Of a stretch of 64,000 bases of DNA, positions 40,181 through 48,246 are shown in pieces. The position numbers and the translations under genes were made by a program. The DNA is from Streptomyces werraensis (GTDB lineage Bacteria > Actinomycetota > Actinomycetes > Streptomycetales > Streptomycetaceae): NCBI GenBank assembly GCA_014656175.1, contig BNBX01000007.1, forward strand, positions 177,784-241,783. Reading direction: 5' to 3'. Below the pieces are notes generated by a model that made no database searches, was not told where the DNA came from, and saw nothing but the letters and a program-made list of their open reading frames with translations. The stretch's first letter is position 1; every line of letters begins with the position of its first letter.

Positions 40181-40969
40181 GTGAGCTTGAGGATCGTTGT
40201 CACTGTGAAGTACGTGCCCGACGCCACTGGCGACCGGCACTTCGCCGATGACCTGACCGTCGACCGTGACGACGTGGACGGTCTGCTCTCCGAGCTGGAC
40301 GAGTACGCGGTCGAGCAGGCGCTGCAGATCGCGGAGAACTCGGACGACGACGTGGAGGTCACCGTCCTGACCGTGGGTCCCGAGGACGCCAAGGACGCGC
40401 TGCGCAAGGCGCTGTCCATGGGCGCCGACAAGGCCATCCACGTCGAGGACGACGACCTGCACGGCACGGACGCCATCGGCACCTCCCTGGTGCTCGCCAA
40501 GGCCGTCGAGAAGGCGGGTTACGACCTGGTCGTCTCCGGCATGGCCTCCACCGACGGCACCATGGGCGTCGTCCCGGCGCTGCTCGCGGAGCGCCTCGGC
40601 GTGCCGCAGGTGACGCTCCTGTCCGAGGTGAACGTCGAGGACGGCAAGGTCACCGGCCGCCGCGACGGCGACGCCGCCTCCGAGCAGCTCGAGGCGTCCC
40701 TCCCCGCGGTCGTGTCGGTCACCGACCAGTCGGGCGAGGCCCGCTACCCGTCCTTCAAGGGCATCATGGCGGCCAAGAAGAAGCCGGTGGAGTCCTGGGA
40801 CCTCTCCGACCTCGACATCGACGCGGACGAGGTCGGCCTGGAGAACGCCTACACCACGGTGGAGTCGGCGTCCGAGCGCCCGGCCCGTACCGCGGGCACG
40901 ATCGTCAAGGACGAGGGCGAGGGCGGCAAGCAGCTCGCCGAGTTCCTCGCGAGCCAGAAGTTCATCTGA
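40181..40969 (+). CDS. etfB: Electron transfer flavoprotein, beta subunit
   Basis: A 262-residue EtfB: LRIVVTVKYVPDATGD at the start, DEYAVEQALQIAE, VEVTVLTVGPEDAKDALRKA, MGADKAIHV, LVVSGMASTDGTMGVVPALL (AMP-binding region) and YPSFKGIMAAKKKP, the canonical EtfB order. With EtfA it takes electrons from acyl-CoA dehydrogenases and passes them to the membrane quinone pool. The GTG at 40181 follows AGGAGAG. It is followed 61 bp later by etfA on the same strand. Confidence 0.97.
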   Translation: MSLRIVVTVKYVPDATGDRHFADDLTVDRDDVDGLLSELDEYAVEQALQIAENSDDDVEVTVLTVGPEDAKDALRKALSMGADKAIHVEDDDLHGTDAIGTSLVLAKAVEKAGYDLVVSGMASTDGTMGVVPALLAERLGVPQVTLLSEVNVEDGKVTGRRDGDAASEQLEASLPAVVSVTDQSGEARYPSFKGIMAAKKKPVESWDLSDLDIDADEVGLENAYTTVESASERPARTAGTIVKDEGEGGKQLAEFLASQKFI

Positions 40970-41030
40970 GCCGCAAGGCACGGCTCGCTTCCCGCCCCTC
41001 ATACTTCGCAAGCAGGAGAGAAGAAGTCCC

Positions 41031-41993
41031 ATGGCTGAAGTTCTCGTCTACGTCGACCACGTGGACGGCGCCGTCCGCAAGCCGACCCTGGAGCTGCTGA
41101 CCCTCGCCCGCCGCATCGGCGAGCCGGTCGCCGTGGCGCTGGGAGCCGGCGCCGGCGACACCGTCGCCGCGCTCGCCGAGCACGGCGCGGTCAAGGTCCT
41201 CACCCACGAGGCCGCCGAGTACGCCGACTACCTGGTCGTGCCGAAGGTGGACGCCCTCCAGGCCGCGGTCGCCGCGGTGTCCCCGGCCGCCGTGCTGGTC
41301 CCGTCCTCCGCCGAGGGCAAGGAGATCGCCGCCCGCCTGGCGCTGCGCCTGGGCTCGGGCGTCATCACCGACGCCGTCGACCTCGAGGCCGGCGACGAGG
41401 GCCCGGTGGCCACCCAGTCGGTGTTCGCCGCCAGCTACACCACCAAGTCCCGCGTCTCCAAGGGCACCCCGGTCATCACGGTGAAGCCGAACTCGGCCGC
41501 CGTGGAGGCCGCGCCGGCCGCCGGCGCGGTCGAGTCCCTGAGCGTCACCTTCTCCGAGCAGGCGACCGGCACCAAGGTCACCGGCCGCACGCCGCGTGAG
41601 TCCACCGGCCGTCCGGAGCTCACCGAGGCCGCGATCGTCGTCTCCGGCGGCCGCGGTGTCAACGGCGCGGAGAACTTCTCGATCATCGAGGCCCTCGCCG
41701 ACTCGCTCGGCGCGGCCGTCGGCGCCTCGCGTGCCGCCGTCGACGCCGGCTGGTACCCGCACACCAACCAGGTCGGCCAGACCGGCAAGTCGGTCTCGCC
41801 GCAGCTCTACATCGCCAACGGCATCTCCGGCGCGATCCAGCACCGCGCGGGCATGCAGACCTCGAAGACCATCGTGGCCGTCAACAAGGACGCCGAGGCC
41901 CCGATCTTCGAGCTGGTCGACTTCGGCGTCGTCGGCGACCTGTTCGACGTCGTCCCGCAGCTGACCGAGGAGATCAAGGCCCGCAAGGGCTGA
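41031..41993 (+). CDS. etfA: Electron transfer flavoprotein, alpha subunit
   Basis: A 320-residue EtfA. The C-terminal FAD domain is textbook: GGRGVNGAENFSIIEALADS, RAAVDAGWYPHTNQVGQTGK, SVSPQLYIANGISGAIQH, MQTSKTIVAVNKDAEAPIFE and LVDFGVVGDLFDVVPQLTEE. It holds FAD and partners EtfB. The ATG at 41031 has AGGAG upstream. A strong terminator follows, so etfBA is a two-gene operon. The AidB-like dehydrogenase at 13-15 kb may be one electron donor. Confidence 0.97.
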   Translation: MAEVLVYVDHVDGAVRKPTLELLTLARRIGEPVAVALGAGAGDTVAALAEHGAVKVLTHEAAEYADYLVVPKVDALQAAVAAVSPAAVLVPSSAEGKEIAARLALRLGSGVITDAVDLEAGDEGPVATQSVFAASYTTKSRVSKGTPVITVKPNSAAVEAAPAAGAVESLSVTFSEQATGTKVTGRTPRESTGRPELTEAAIVVSGGRGVNGAENFSIIEALADSLGAAVGASRAAVDAGWYPHTNQVGQTGKSVSPQLYIANGISGAIQHRAGMQTSKTIVAVNKDAEAPIFELVDFGVVGDLFDVVPQLTEEIKARKG

Positions 41994-42010
41994 TCACCTC
42001 CGGAACCGTC

Positions 42011-42047
42011 CGAGGCCCCCGCGACCGCACCGGTCGCGGGGGCCTCG
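42011..42047. terminator. Terminator after etfBA
   Basis: A perfect 17-bp stem (42011-42027 with 42031-42047) around CAC, 18 bp past the etfA stop, followed by TCGTGTT. The strongest hairpin in this part of the window. Confidence 0.9.
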
Positions 42048-42129
42048 TCGTGTTCCTCAGGGCGCGGTGGCGGGGCGGACCGGCCCGTAGGACGGTGTTG
42101 ACCGGCACGGAGACCGACGGATACCGTCC

Positions 42130-42146
42130 TTCAACGAATTGTTGAA
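42130..42146. promoter_or_regulatory. TTCAAC-GAATT-GTTGAA dyad upstream of DUF6986
   Basis: A perfect 6-bp-arm dyad at 42130-42146, 58 bp before the DUF6986 start, in an A/T-rich island. The form is that of IclR-type operators. No regulator gene is adjacent. Confidence 0.5.
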
Positions 42147-42203
42147 TTCGCATCGCGGAAACGCGGTGCCGGATTCCGGGTCGCGGACATCTGGGAGGGT
42201 GGC

Positions 42204-43517
42204 ATGGACCGAGGGCAGCAGGAGCGGGTGCCGACGAGTCTCACGGGCGCCGTCGCCGAGGAGATCGGCGCGTCCCTCGCACCGGTCGACGCCGCACTGG
42301 AGCGCCTGTACCCCGGCGACCCCGGCACCCGTCAGCCCGTCCACACCGTGTACGTCCCCGGCGACCGGTTCACCGCGGACACCGTGCGCGCCTGGGGCGA
42401 CCAGGCACTCGCGGCACTGGACGAACACGCTCCCGACGCCGCGTCCTTCGGCGCCGTCCTCGGGATGGACGGCCCCCTCGCCGAGGACGTGTACGCCCGG
42501 GTCCGCGCCAAGCTGGAGCGCGAACCGGTCGAGGATCTGCGCGTCGACTTCGAGGACGGCTACGGCCACCGCCCCGACGCCGAGGAGGACGAGACCGCCG
42601 CCCGCGCCGCCCGGCTGGTCTCCGACGCCGCCGCGCACGGAACGCCGGCCACCGCGGCTCCCTGGACCGGCATCCGCATGAAGTGCATGGAGGCGGCCGT
42701 CCGCGACCGCGGCATCCGCACCCTCGACATCTTCCTCACCGGTCTGATGCGGGCCGGCGGACTGCCCGACGGCCTCGTCCTCACCCTCCCCAAGGTCACC
42801 TACGCCGAGCAGGTCGCCGCCATGGCCCGGCTGCTGGACGCCTTCGAGAAGACCTGGGGCCTCGAACCCGGCCGCATCGGCTTCGAGATCCAGATCGAGA
42901 CCAGCCAGTCCATCCTGGCCGCCGACGGCACCGCCGCGGTCGCCCGCATGATCCAGGCCGCCGACGGCCGCGCCACCGGACTGCACTACGGCACCTTCGA
43001 CTACAGCGCCTGCCTCGGCGTCCCGGCCCCGTACCAGTCCTCCGACCACCCCGCCGCCGACCACGCCAAGGCCGTCATGCAGGTCGCTGCCGCAGGCACC
43101 GGCGTACGGCTCTCGGACGGCTCGACCAACGTGCTCCCGGTCGGTCCCACCGCCCAGGTCCACGACGCCTGGCGGCTGCACCACGGCCTCGTCCGCCGCG
43201 CCCTCGCCCGCGCCTACTACCAGGGCTGGGACATGCACCCCGGCCACCTCCCCACCCGCTACGCCGCCGTCTTCGCCTTCTACCGCGAGGGCTTCGCGAC
43301 GGCCGTCGCCCGTCTCCGGCGGTACGCCGAACGGTCCGGCGGCGACGTGATGGACGAGCCGGCCACCGCCAAGGCTCTGGCGGGACATCTGCTGCGGGGG
43401 CTGGACTGCGGCGCCCTGGACGAGGCGGAGGTGACGGGCGAGAGCGGTCTGGACCGCGCCGGGGTGGAGGCCTTCGCCTCACCCCGGCGCGGAGGCCTGA
43501 CGGTCCCGGCGCAGTGA
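42204..43517 (+). CDS. DUF6986 family protein (HpcH/HpaI or citrate-lyase-like aldolase fold)
   Basis: A 437-residue protein, formerly named 'aldolase' in many Streptomyces. Marks of the phosphoenolpyruvate/pyruvate-binding TIM barrel are VEDLRVDFEDGYGHRPDAEE (acidic metal-binding strand), WTGIRMKCMEAAVRDRGIRT, TLPKVTYAEQVAAMARLLDA and RIGFEIQIETSQSILAADGT with the Glu/Asp metal ligands. Reaction unknown; a C-C lyase on a 2-oxo or malyl-type acid is likely. The ATG at 42204 follows GGAGGGTGGC. An IclR-type dyad lies upstream. Confidence 0.82.
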   Translation: MDRGQQERVPTSLTGAVAEEIGASLAPVDAALERLYPGDPGTRQPVHTVYVPGDRFTADTVRAWGDQALAALDEHAPDAASFGAVLGMDGPLAEDVYARVRAKLEREPVEDLRVDFEDGYGHRPDAEEDETAARAARLVSDAAAHGTPATAAPWTGIRMKCMEAAVRDRGIRTLDIFLTGLMRAGGLPDGLVLTLPKVTYAEQVAAMARLLDAFEKTWGLEPGRIGFEIQIETSQSILAADGTAAVARMIQAADGRATGLHYGTFDYSACLGVPAPYQSSDHPAADHAKAVMQVAAAGTGVRLSDGSTNVLPVGPTAQVHDAWRLHHGLVRRALARAYYQGWDMHPGHLPTRYAAVFAFYREGFATAVARLRRYAERSGGDVMDEPATAKALAGHLLRGLDCGALDEAEVTGESGLDRAGVEAFASPRRGGLTVPAQ

Positions 43518-43543
43518 GGGGCCGGCAGCCCGGGATTGCGTAG

Positions 43544-43562
43544 TCTATCGAAAATCGATAGA
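43544..43562. promoter_or_regulatory. Perfect 19-bp dyad TCTATCGA-AAA-TCGATAGA
   Basis: Eight-base arms with AAA between, 31 bp before the DUF2975 ATG. It lies at the expected promoter position and is the likely operator of the Xre regulator encoded by the second gene of the operon. Confidence 0.7.
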
Positions 43563-43593
43563 TTCCCATCGTGCTTCGAGTGAAGGAGTGGCG

Positions 43594-44091
43594 ATGGGGC
43601 AGGTAACCGTGCTCGCGCTGCGCGCGGTGATCGCGACGCTGCTGGCGGGCTCGCTGGCGGTGCAGACGCTGATGGTGCCGCTGCTGGCGAGCGATCTGGA
43701 CGGGCTGGACGAGCGGTACGCCTACGTGCGGACCCCGCTCCTGGCCGTCGTCGTGCTCATCGTGCTGGCCGCCCAGACGGTGCTGATCTGCGTCTGGCGG
43801 CTGGTGACGATGGCACGCCGCGGCACGGTCTTCTCCTACGCCGCCTTCCGCTACGTCCACATCGTGATCGGCGCGTTCGTCGCCGCGGCCCTGCTGGTCT
43901 TCACGCTCGGCGCGCTGCTGGCGCCCGGGGAGGCCGTGGCGCCCGGCGTCGTGCTGCTGGTCGGCGGGGTCGGCCTGGCGATCGCGGGCATCGCGCTCGT
44001 CGTCCTCGTCCTGCGGATGCTGCTGGCCCAGGCCGTGGCGCGGGAGCTGGAGGCGTCGCGGATGCGGGCCGAGCTGGCCGAGGTGATCTGA
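43594..44091 (+). CDS. DUF2975 membrane protein
   Basis: A 165-residue protein with four membrane segments (RAVIATLLAGSLAVQTLMVP, LLAVVVLIVLAAQTVLICVW, HIVIGAFVAAALLVFTLGAL, VLLVGGVGLAIAGIALVVLV) in the DUF2975 order, and a charged C-terminal helix. The family is often paired with a small Xre/YozG-type HTH protein, as here. The role is unknown. The ATG at 43594 has AAGGAG six bases upstream. Its TGA overlaps the next ATG by one base. Confidence 0.88.
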   Translation: MGQVTVLALRAVIATLLAGSLAVQTLMVPLLASDLDGLDERYAYVRTPLLAVVVLIVLAAQTVLICVWRLVTMARRGTVFSYAAFRYVHIVIGAFVAAALLVFTLGALLAPGEAVAPGVVLLVGGVGLAIAGIALVVLVLRMLLAQAVARELEASRMRAELAEVI

Positions 44092-44330
44092 TGCCGATCG
44101 CCGTCGACATCGACGTGATGCTCGCCCGGCGCAAGATGTCCGTGGGCGAACTCGCCGAACGCGTCGGCATCACCCCGGCGAACCTGGCCGTCCTGAAGAA
44201 CGGCCGCGCGAAGGCGGTCAGGTTCACGACGCTCGCCGCGCTGTGCGAGGTGCTGGAGTGCCAGCCGGGCGACCTGCTCCGCTACGAACCCGACCACGCG
44301 TCCGCGGAACCGGCGACGAACCCGGCGTAG
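44091..44330 (+). CDS. Small Xre-family HTH regulator (YozG-like)
   Basis: A 79-residue protein that is nearly all one HTH: VDIDVMLARRKMSVGELAER, VGITPANLAVLKNGRAKAVR, FTTLAALCEVLECQPGDLLR. Translation is coupled to DUF2975 by TGATG. In such pairs the membrane protein is thought to hold or tune the regulator. The likely operator is the 19-bp palindrome upstream of the operon. Confidence 0.9.
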   Translation: MPIAVDIDVMLARRKMSVGELAERVGITPANLAVLKNGRAKAVRFTTLAALCEVLECQPGDLLRYEPDHASAEPATNPA

Positions 44331-44767
44331 CGCTCCGGCTTCGCCGGCGCCTTGGCCGCCTGGTGAGGTGAGCCCCCTGGAACGCCTGCTCCGGCCCGGT
44401 TCCGGCCAGCGTGCAGGCGTCACGCGCACCGCACGGGCACCGCACGCGCACCGCCGGGCCGCGGCCCTCCCGTCCGTGACCGGCCGTCGCGTCGGCAGGC
44501 GCGGCCGTCGACGGATCAGCCCGCGGACGGGCCCGTACCGGTTCACCGGCTGCGGACGGACCGGTCGCGCCGCCCGCGACCCTCGACAACCGTCTCGCAC
44601 CCGGGCGCACCGCCTCGGCCTCAGCGGCACGGACCCCGACGACTGCCGTGGGGGCCACGCTCCCCCCGGCCCCGGTGGCCGCCCGGACCGGGGCGCATGC
44701 TGTCGGCCGCGTGGCGTCGTCCGGCCATGGGCGCGGGCGCGGGGCGCCCCGCGCAGACGCAGGCGCG
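44331..44767. other. Non-coding stretch, ~437 bp
   Basis: Between the Xre gene and the leftward GGCT-like gene. All open frames here have Arg/Pro/Ala/Gly-rich compositions without protein-like patterns. A small CCGGC-TTC-GCCGG hairpin lies ~9 bp past the Xre stop and may be a terminator. Short CGCACCGCACG words recur near 44428-44456. I see no gene. Confidence 0.6.
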
Positions 44768-45538
44768 CTACCTCCGGGACGGGGCGTGGGCCCCGTCCGT
44801 GGTCATGTACATCTCCAGCCCGCCGGCCGTCACCAGCCCCTCCTCCGCGAACACCCGTGCTCCCTTCTCGCACAGTTCACGGTCCGCGGACGCACGGGCG
44901 GCGAACTCCTCCGGTGTGGTGCCGAACAGGTCCCGCAGGCGGGGGAGTGTGGCCAGGAGATCGGTCAGGAGGGGGCGCTGGCCCGGGTGGGTGCGCGGGG
45001 CGCCGGTGCCGTCGTGGAGGACGCCACGGCGGTTGACGTAGGCGTACGCGCCGGGGAGCGTGCTGCCGTCGGGGAGTTCGACGCGCACGTCCGGCGCGGG
45101 CAGCCACGCGCGGCGGAAGTTGCCGTGCGGCAGCGGAACGCCCTCGCTCGCGTCGATCACCGTGAGCTGCCGGGAGTCCAGCCAGAGCACGAACAGCTCG
45201 CTCACCCCGCCCGTGGTCGCCACCGGCGCGTTGGACACGTAACCCGGGCGGCTCACGTGCGCCGAGACGCCGATGCCGACGCCCGTCACCCGGGCCCGCA
45301 CCATGGGCAGCGGGGTGGTGATCCCCGGTCCGGCCAGCTTGTCGCGCAGCTGCCCGGGGCAGGCGTTGGAGCCGATCGAGATCACCGGCACCCGGTCCTC
45401 GTACGCCCACCGGTCCAGCGGCAGCAGCCGGTCCCCGACGAGCAGTCCCGACTCGCGCGGCCAGGCGCCCGGATAGTCCAGCGGACGCTCGCGCGGCACC
45501 ATGTCCAGCCCCAGCGCCGCCAGCGTACGGTCCTCCAT
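44768..45538 (-). CDS. Hypothetical protein, gamma-glutamylcyclotransferase-like fold (tentative)
   Basis: A 256-residue protein. VPVISIGSNACPGQLRDKL resembles the GSN loop of GGCT-like proteins; LFVLWLDSRQLTVIDASEG follows a beta strand as in that fold, where an acidic residue is catalytic; GAYAYVNRRGVL is a later strand. The match is partial and the activity is not established. The ATG at 45538 is chosen over the GTG two codons upstream because GGAG is eight bases away. It starts 15 bp after the LacI gene and is probably in its operon. Confidence 0.58.
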   Translation of the reverse strand: MEDRTLAALGLDMVPRERPLDYPGAWPRESGLLVGDRLLPLDRWAYEDRVPVISIGSNACPGQLRDKLAGPGITTPLPMVRARVTGVGIGVSAHVSRPGYVSNAPVATTGGVSELFVLWLDSRQLTVIDASEGVPLPHGNFRRAWLPAPDVRVELPDGSTLPGAYAYVNRRGVLHDGTGAPRTHPGQRPLLTDLLATLPRLRDLFGTTPEEFAARASADRELCEKGARVFAEEGLVTAGGLEMYMTTDGAHAPSRR

Positions 45539-45553
45539 CGGCACCGCTCCCGC

Positions 45554-46603
45554 TCAGTCCGCCGGGGGCAGCTCTCCCGAGCCGCGGGTGATCAGGCGGG
45601 TCGGCAGTTCGATGCGCTCCGGGGCGATCAGCGTGCCGTCGAGCTGGCGGAAGAGCCGCTCGGCGGCGGTCCGGCCGAGGGCGGCGGCGTCCTGCGCGAC
45701 GACCGTGACGCCGGGCTGCAGCAGATCGGCCAGCTCGATGTCGTCGAAGCCGACGAGGGCGACCGGGCGGGCGTGCTCGGCCAGCACCCGGATCACCGTG
45801 ACCGTCACCCGGTTGTTGCCCGTGAAGATCGCGGTGACCGGCTCGGGCCCGGACAGCATCTCCTGCGCCGCCCGGCGCACCCGCTCGGGGTCCGTGACGC
45901 CCAGCGACATCCACGCGTCCGCCACCGGTATCCCCGCGTCCTCCATGGCGGTTCGGTAGCCGCGCAGCCGCTCGGCCGCCGTGTGGATGCGGGGCATGTC
46001 GCCGATGAAGCCGATCCTGCGGTGCCCGTGCGCGATCAGATGGCGCACGCCGTCGCGCGCGCCGCCGAAGTTGTCCGACACCACCACGTCCGCGTCGATG
46101 TGCCCCGCCGGACGGTCCACGAACACCGTGGCGACGCCGGCCTTGATCTCCGGCTCCAGATAGCGGTGGTCGTCGCCGGCCGGGATCACCACCAGGCCGT
46201 CCACCCGGCGGGCGCACAGCGCCAGCACCAGCTCCTGCTCACGGTCGGCGTCCTCCGCGCTCGACCCGTTGATCAGCAGCGCGCCGTGCGCGCGGGCCAC
46301 TTCCTCCACGGCCCGGCTCAGCGGGCCGTAGAACGGGTCCGCGAGGTCCTCCAGGACCAGGCCGATGCTGGCGGTACGGCCCTTGCGCAGCACCCGCGCG
46401 CTGTCGTTGCGGCGGAAGCCGAGCGCCTCGATCGCCTCCTGCACCCGCCGCTCGGTCTCCGGCGTCACGCCCGGCTCGCCGTTCACCACACGGGAAACCG
46501 TCTTCAGGCCCACCCCGGCGCGGGCGGCCACGTCCTTCATCGTCGGACGGTTGCCGTATCGGGTCCCTGGGAAGCGGTCGGTGCGGCGGGTCGTCTCCGG
46601 CAC
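45554..46603 (-). CDS. LacI family transcriptional regulator
   Basis: A 349-residue regulator. The HTH is PTMKDVAARAGVGLKTVSRV with VVNGEPGVTPETERRVQEAI and the hinge RRNDSARVLRKGRTASIGLV. The sugar-binding domain follows (DPFYGPLSRAVEEVARAHGA, GLVVIPAGDDHRYLEPEIKA, VALVGFDDIELADLLQPGVT). The GTG at 46603 has AGGA seven bases upstream; other in-frame ATGs (46642, 46675) lie inside or beside the promoter. A perfect LacI-type palindrome is 80 bp upstream. It is divergent from a ROK kinase, so it probably controls sugar uptake or phosphorylation. Confidence 0.88.
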   Translation of the reverse strand: MPETTRRTDRFPGTRYGNRPTMKDVAARAGVGLKTVSRVVNGEPGVTPETERRVQEAIEALGFRRNDSARVLRKGRTASIGLVLEDLADPFYGPLSRAVEEVARAHGALLINGSSAEDADREQELVLALCARRVDGLVVIPAGDDHRYLEPEIKAGVATVFVDRPAGHIDADVVVSDNFGGARDGVRHLIAHGHRRIGFIGDMPRIHTAAERLRGYRTAMEDAGIPVADAWMSLGVTDPERVRRAAQEMLSGPEPVTAIFTGNNRVTVTVIRVLAEHARPVALVGFDDIELADLLQPGVTVVAQDAAALGRTAAERLFRQLDGTLIAPERIELPTRLITRGSGELPPAD

Positions 46604-46683
46604 GAGGTGTCCTGTCCTGTCGGCCACGGGGATGCGTGAGTCCATGGGTTTGTATGAGGATGTGGCGTCGAGCATAGAGCCTG

Positions 46684-46695
46684 GACAACGTTGTC
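46684..46695. promoter_or_regulatory. LacI-type operator GACAACGTTGTC
   Basis: A perfect 12-bp palindrome with central CG, at the head of the divergent LacI/ROK region. A leftward TATGCT (-10-like) lies 6 bp to the left, so the operator overlaps the lacI promoter. Confidence 0.72.
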
Positions 46696-46852
46696 AGCGT
46701 CGGGAGACACTGTCCGACGCACACTCCGGCCCGCACCTCACCGCTCGACCGGGCCGTTGGCCGTGCTCCATGTGTTGCCTCCTGGTCGCGCATGGCCGTT
46801 CCCAGCGTGTTCTCTGATGGTTTCCGACGGTTGACGGGGAGATCCGACTCTG

Positions 46853-47806
46853 ATGCACACCGACCTCGTGGCTGCGCTCGACATCGGCGGCACCAAGATC
46901 GCCGGCGCGCTGGTGGACCGTGAGGGCCGGATCCTGGCCCGCGCCCACCGGCCGACCCCCGCGCGGGAGGACGGCGACACCGTCATGGCAGCCGTCGGGG
47001 CGGTGATCGCCGACCTCGCCGCGTCTCCCCTCTGGGAGCGCGCGGGCGCGGTCGGCATCGGCAGCGCGGGCCCCGTCGACGCCTCCGCCGGCACGGTGAG
47101 CCCCGTCAACGTGCCCGGCTGGCGCGACTACCCGCTGGTCGCCAAGGTGCGGGACGCGGCCGGCGGGCTGCCGGTCGAGCTGATCGGCGACGGGGTCGCC
47201 ATCACGGCCGCCGAACACTGGCAGGGCGCCGCCCGCGGCCACGACAACGCGCTGTGCATGGTCGTCTCCACGGGCGTCGGCGGCGGCCTGGTGCTCGGCG
47301 GGCGGCTGCACCCCGGGCCCACGGGCAACGCCGGACACATCGGCCACATCAGCGTGGACCTCGACGGCGACCCGTGCCCGTGCGGGGCGCGCGGCTGCGT
47401 GGAGCGGATCGCGAGCGGTCCCAACATCGCGCGGCGCGCGCTGGAGAACGGCTGGCGGCCCGCCCCGGACGGCGACACCTCCGCCGCCGCGGTCGCCGCC
47501 GCGGCCCGCGCCGGCGACCCGGTCGCCGTGGCCTCCTTCGAGCGCGCGGCCCGCGCTCTCGCCGCGGGCATCGCGGCCACGGCGACCCTCGTCGAGATCG
47601 ACATCGCGGTGATCGGCGGAGGCGTGGGCAAGGCGGGCGAGGTGCTCTTCGCTCCGCTGCGGAAGGCGCTGACCGAGTACGCCACCCTGTCCTTCGTCCA
47701 ACGCCTCACGGTGGTCCCGGCCCGGACGGGCACGGACGCGGGTCTGGTGGGGGCGGCAGCGGCGGCGCTGATGGGGCGCACGGATGCGGCGGTGGCGGGG
47801 GTGTGA
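46853..47806 (+). CDS. ROK family sugar kinase (glucokinase-like)
   Basis: A 317-residue ROK protein. ATP site VAALDIGGTKIAGALVDREG, GVAITAAEHWQGAA, STGVGGGLVLGGRLHPG, GNAGHIGHISVD, then the zinc motif PCPCGARGCVERIASG (CxCGxxGCxE) and a C-terminal DIAVIGGGVGKAGEVLFAPL. It phosphorylates glucose or a related hexose in the cytoplasm. No N-terminal HTH is present, so it is an enzyme rather than a ROK repressor. The ATG at 46853 has GGGAG ~10 bases upstream. It is divergent from LacI. Confidence 0.92.
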   Translation: MHTDLVAALDIGGTKIAGALVDREGRILARAHRPTPAREDGDTVMAAVGAVIADLAASPLWERAGAVGIGSAGPVDASAGTVSPVNVPGWRDYPLVAKVRDAAGGLPVELIGDGVAITAAEHWQGAARGHDNALCMVVSTGVGGGLVLGGRLHPGPTGNAGHIGHISVDLDGDPCPCGARGCVERIASGPNIARRALENGWRPAPDGDTSAAAVAAAARAGDPVAVASFERAARALAAGIAATATLVEIDIAVIGGGVGKAGEVLFAPLRKALTEYATLSFVQRLTVVPARTGTDAGLVGAAAAALMGRTDAAVAGV

Positions 47807-47903
47807 GGGGCGGCGGGCGTGACCGAGCCCGGCCGGAGACCAGTCCGAGGACGCGGGGGAAGCGGGGCGTGACCGAACGGCCTGTTCCGCAGTTGAGCCG
47901 GGC

Positions 47904-48101
47904 ATGAAGAAGCGCAGCATGCTCGCCATCGCCTCCCTCGCCACCGGTTTCGTCGTCGCGGCCGTCACCCCGTCGCACGCGCTCCCCGACACCCCCGCCC
48001 TCGGTGCGCTCGACGTCGACGACACGCTCGGCTCCCTCGACCGCACGGTCGCGGAGGACAACACACTGGAGCTGGACATCGACCGGGACGGCAAGGCCTG
48101 A
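47904..48101 (+). CDS. Small secreted hypothetical protein
   Basis: A 65-residue precursor. A clear signal peptide (MKKRSMLAIASLATGFVVAA, cut near SHA-LPD) leaves ~35 residues, acidic and Asp/Leu-rich, with three LDVDD/LDR-type words. It could be a short wall or extracellular peptide. A strong hairpin terminator follows 18 bp later. Unknown function; the signal peptide makes it likely real. Confidence 0.65.
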   Translation: MKKRSMLAIASLATGFVVAAVTPSHALPDTPALGALDVDDTLGSLDRTVAEDNTLELDIDRDGKA

Positions 48102-48119
48102 CGGGCCCCACGCGGCGTC

Positions 48120-48167
48120 GACGGCGGCGCCGGCACCCCTCCGCTTCGGGGCGCCGGCGCCGCCGTC
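48120..48167. terminator. Long hairpin terminator
   Basis: A ~20-bp stem (48120-48139 with 48148-48167, one A-C mismatch) around TCCGCTTC, just after the small secreted gene. Confidence 0.82.
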
Positions 48168-48246
48168 ACGCGTTCTCAACTTGATCTGGTTTCCGTGGCA
48201 GGGTGGAACGGGCAAGCCTCAGGGGGCCAACAGAAGAGGGGGAACC

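Noticed and set aside
44877..46217. A 446-codon leftward frame across the LacI and GGCT-like genes
   Set aside because: Low-complexity product and overlap with two genes that show clear fold patterns.
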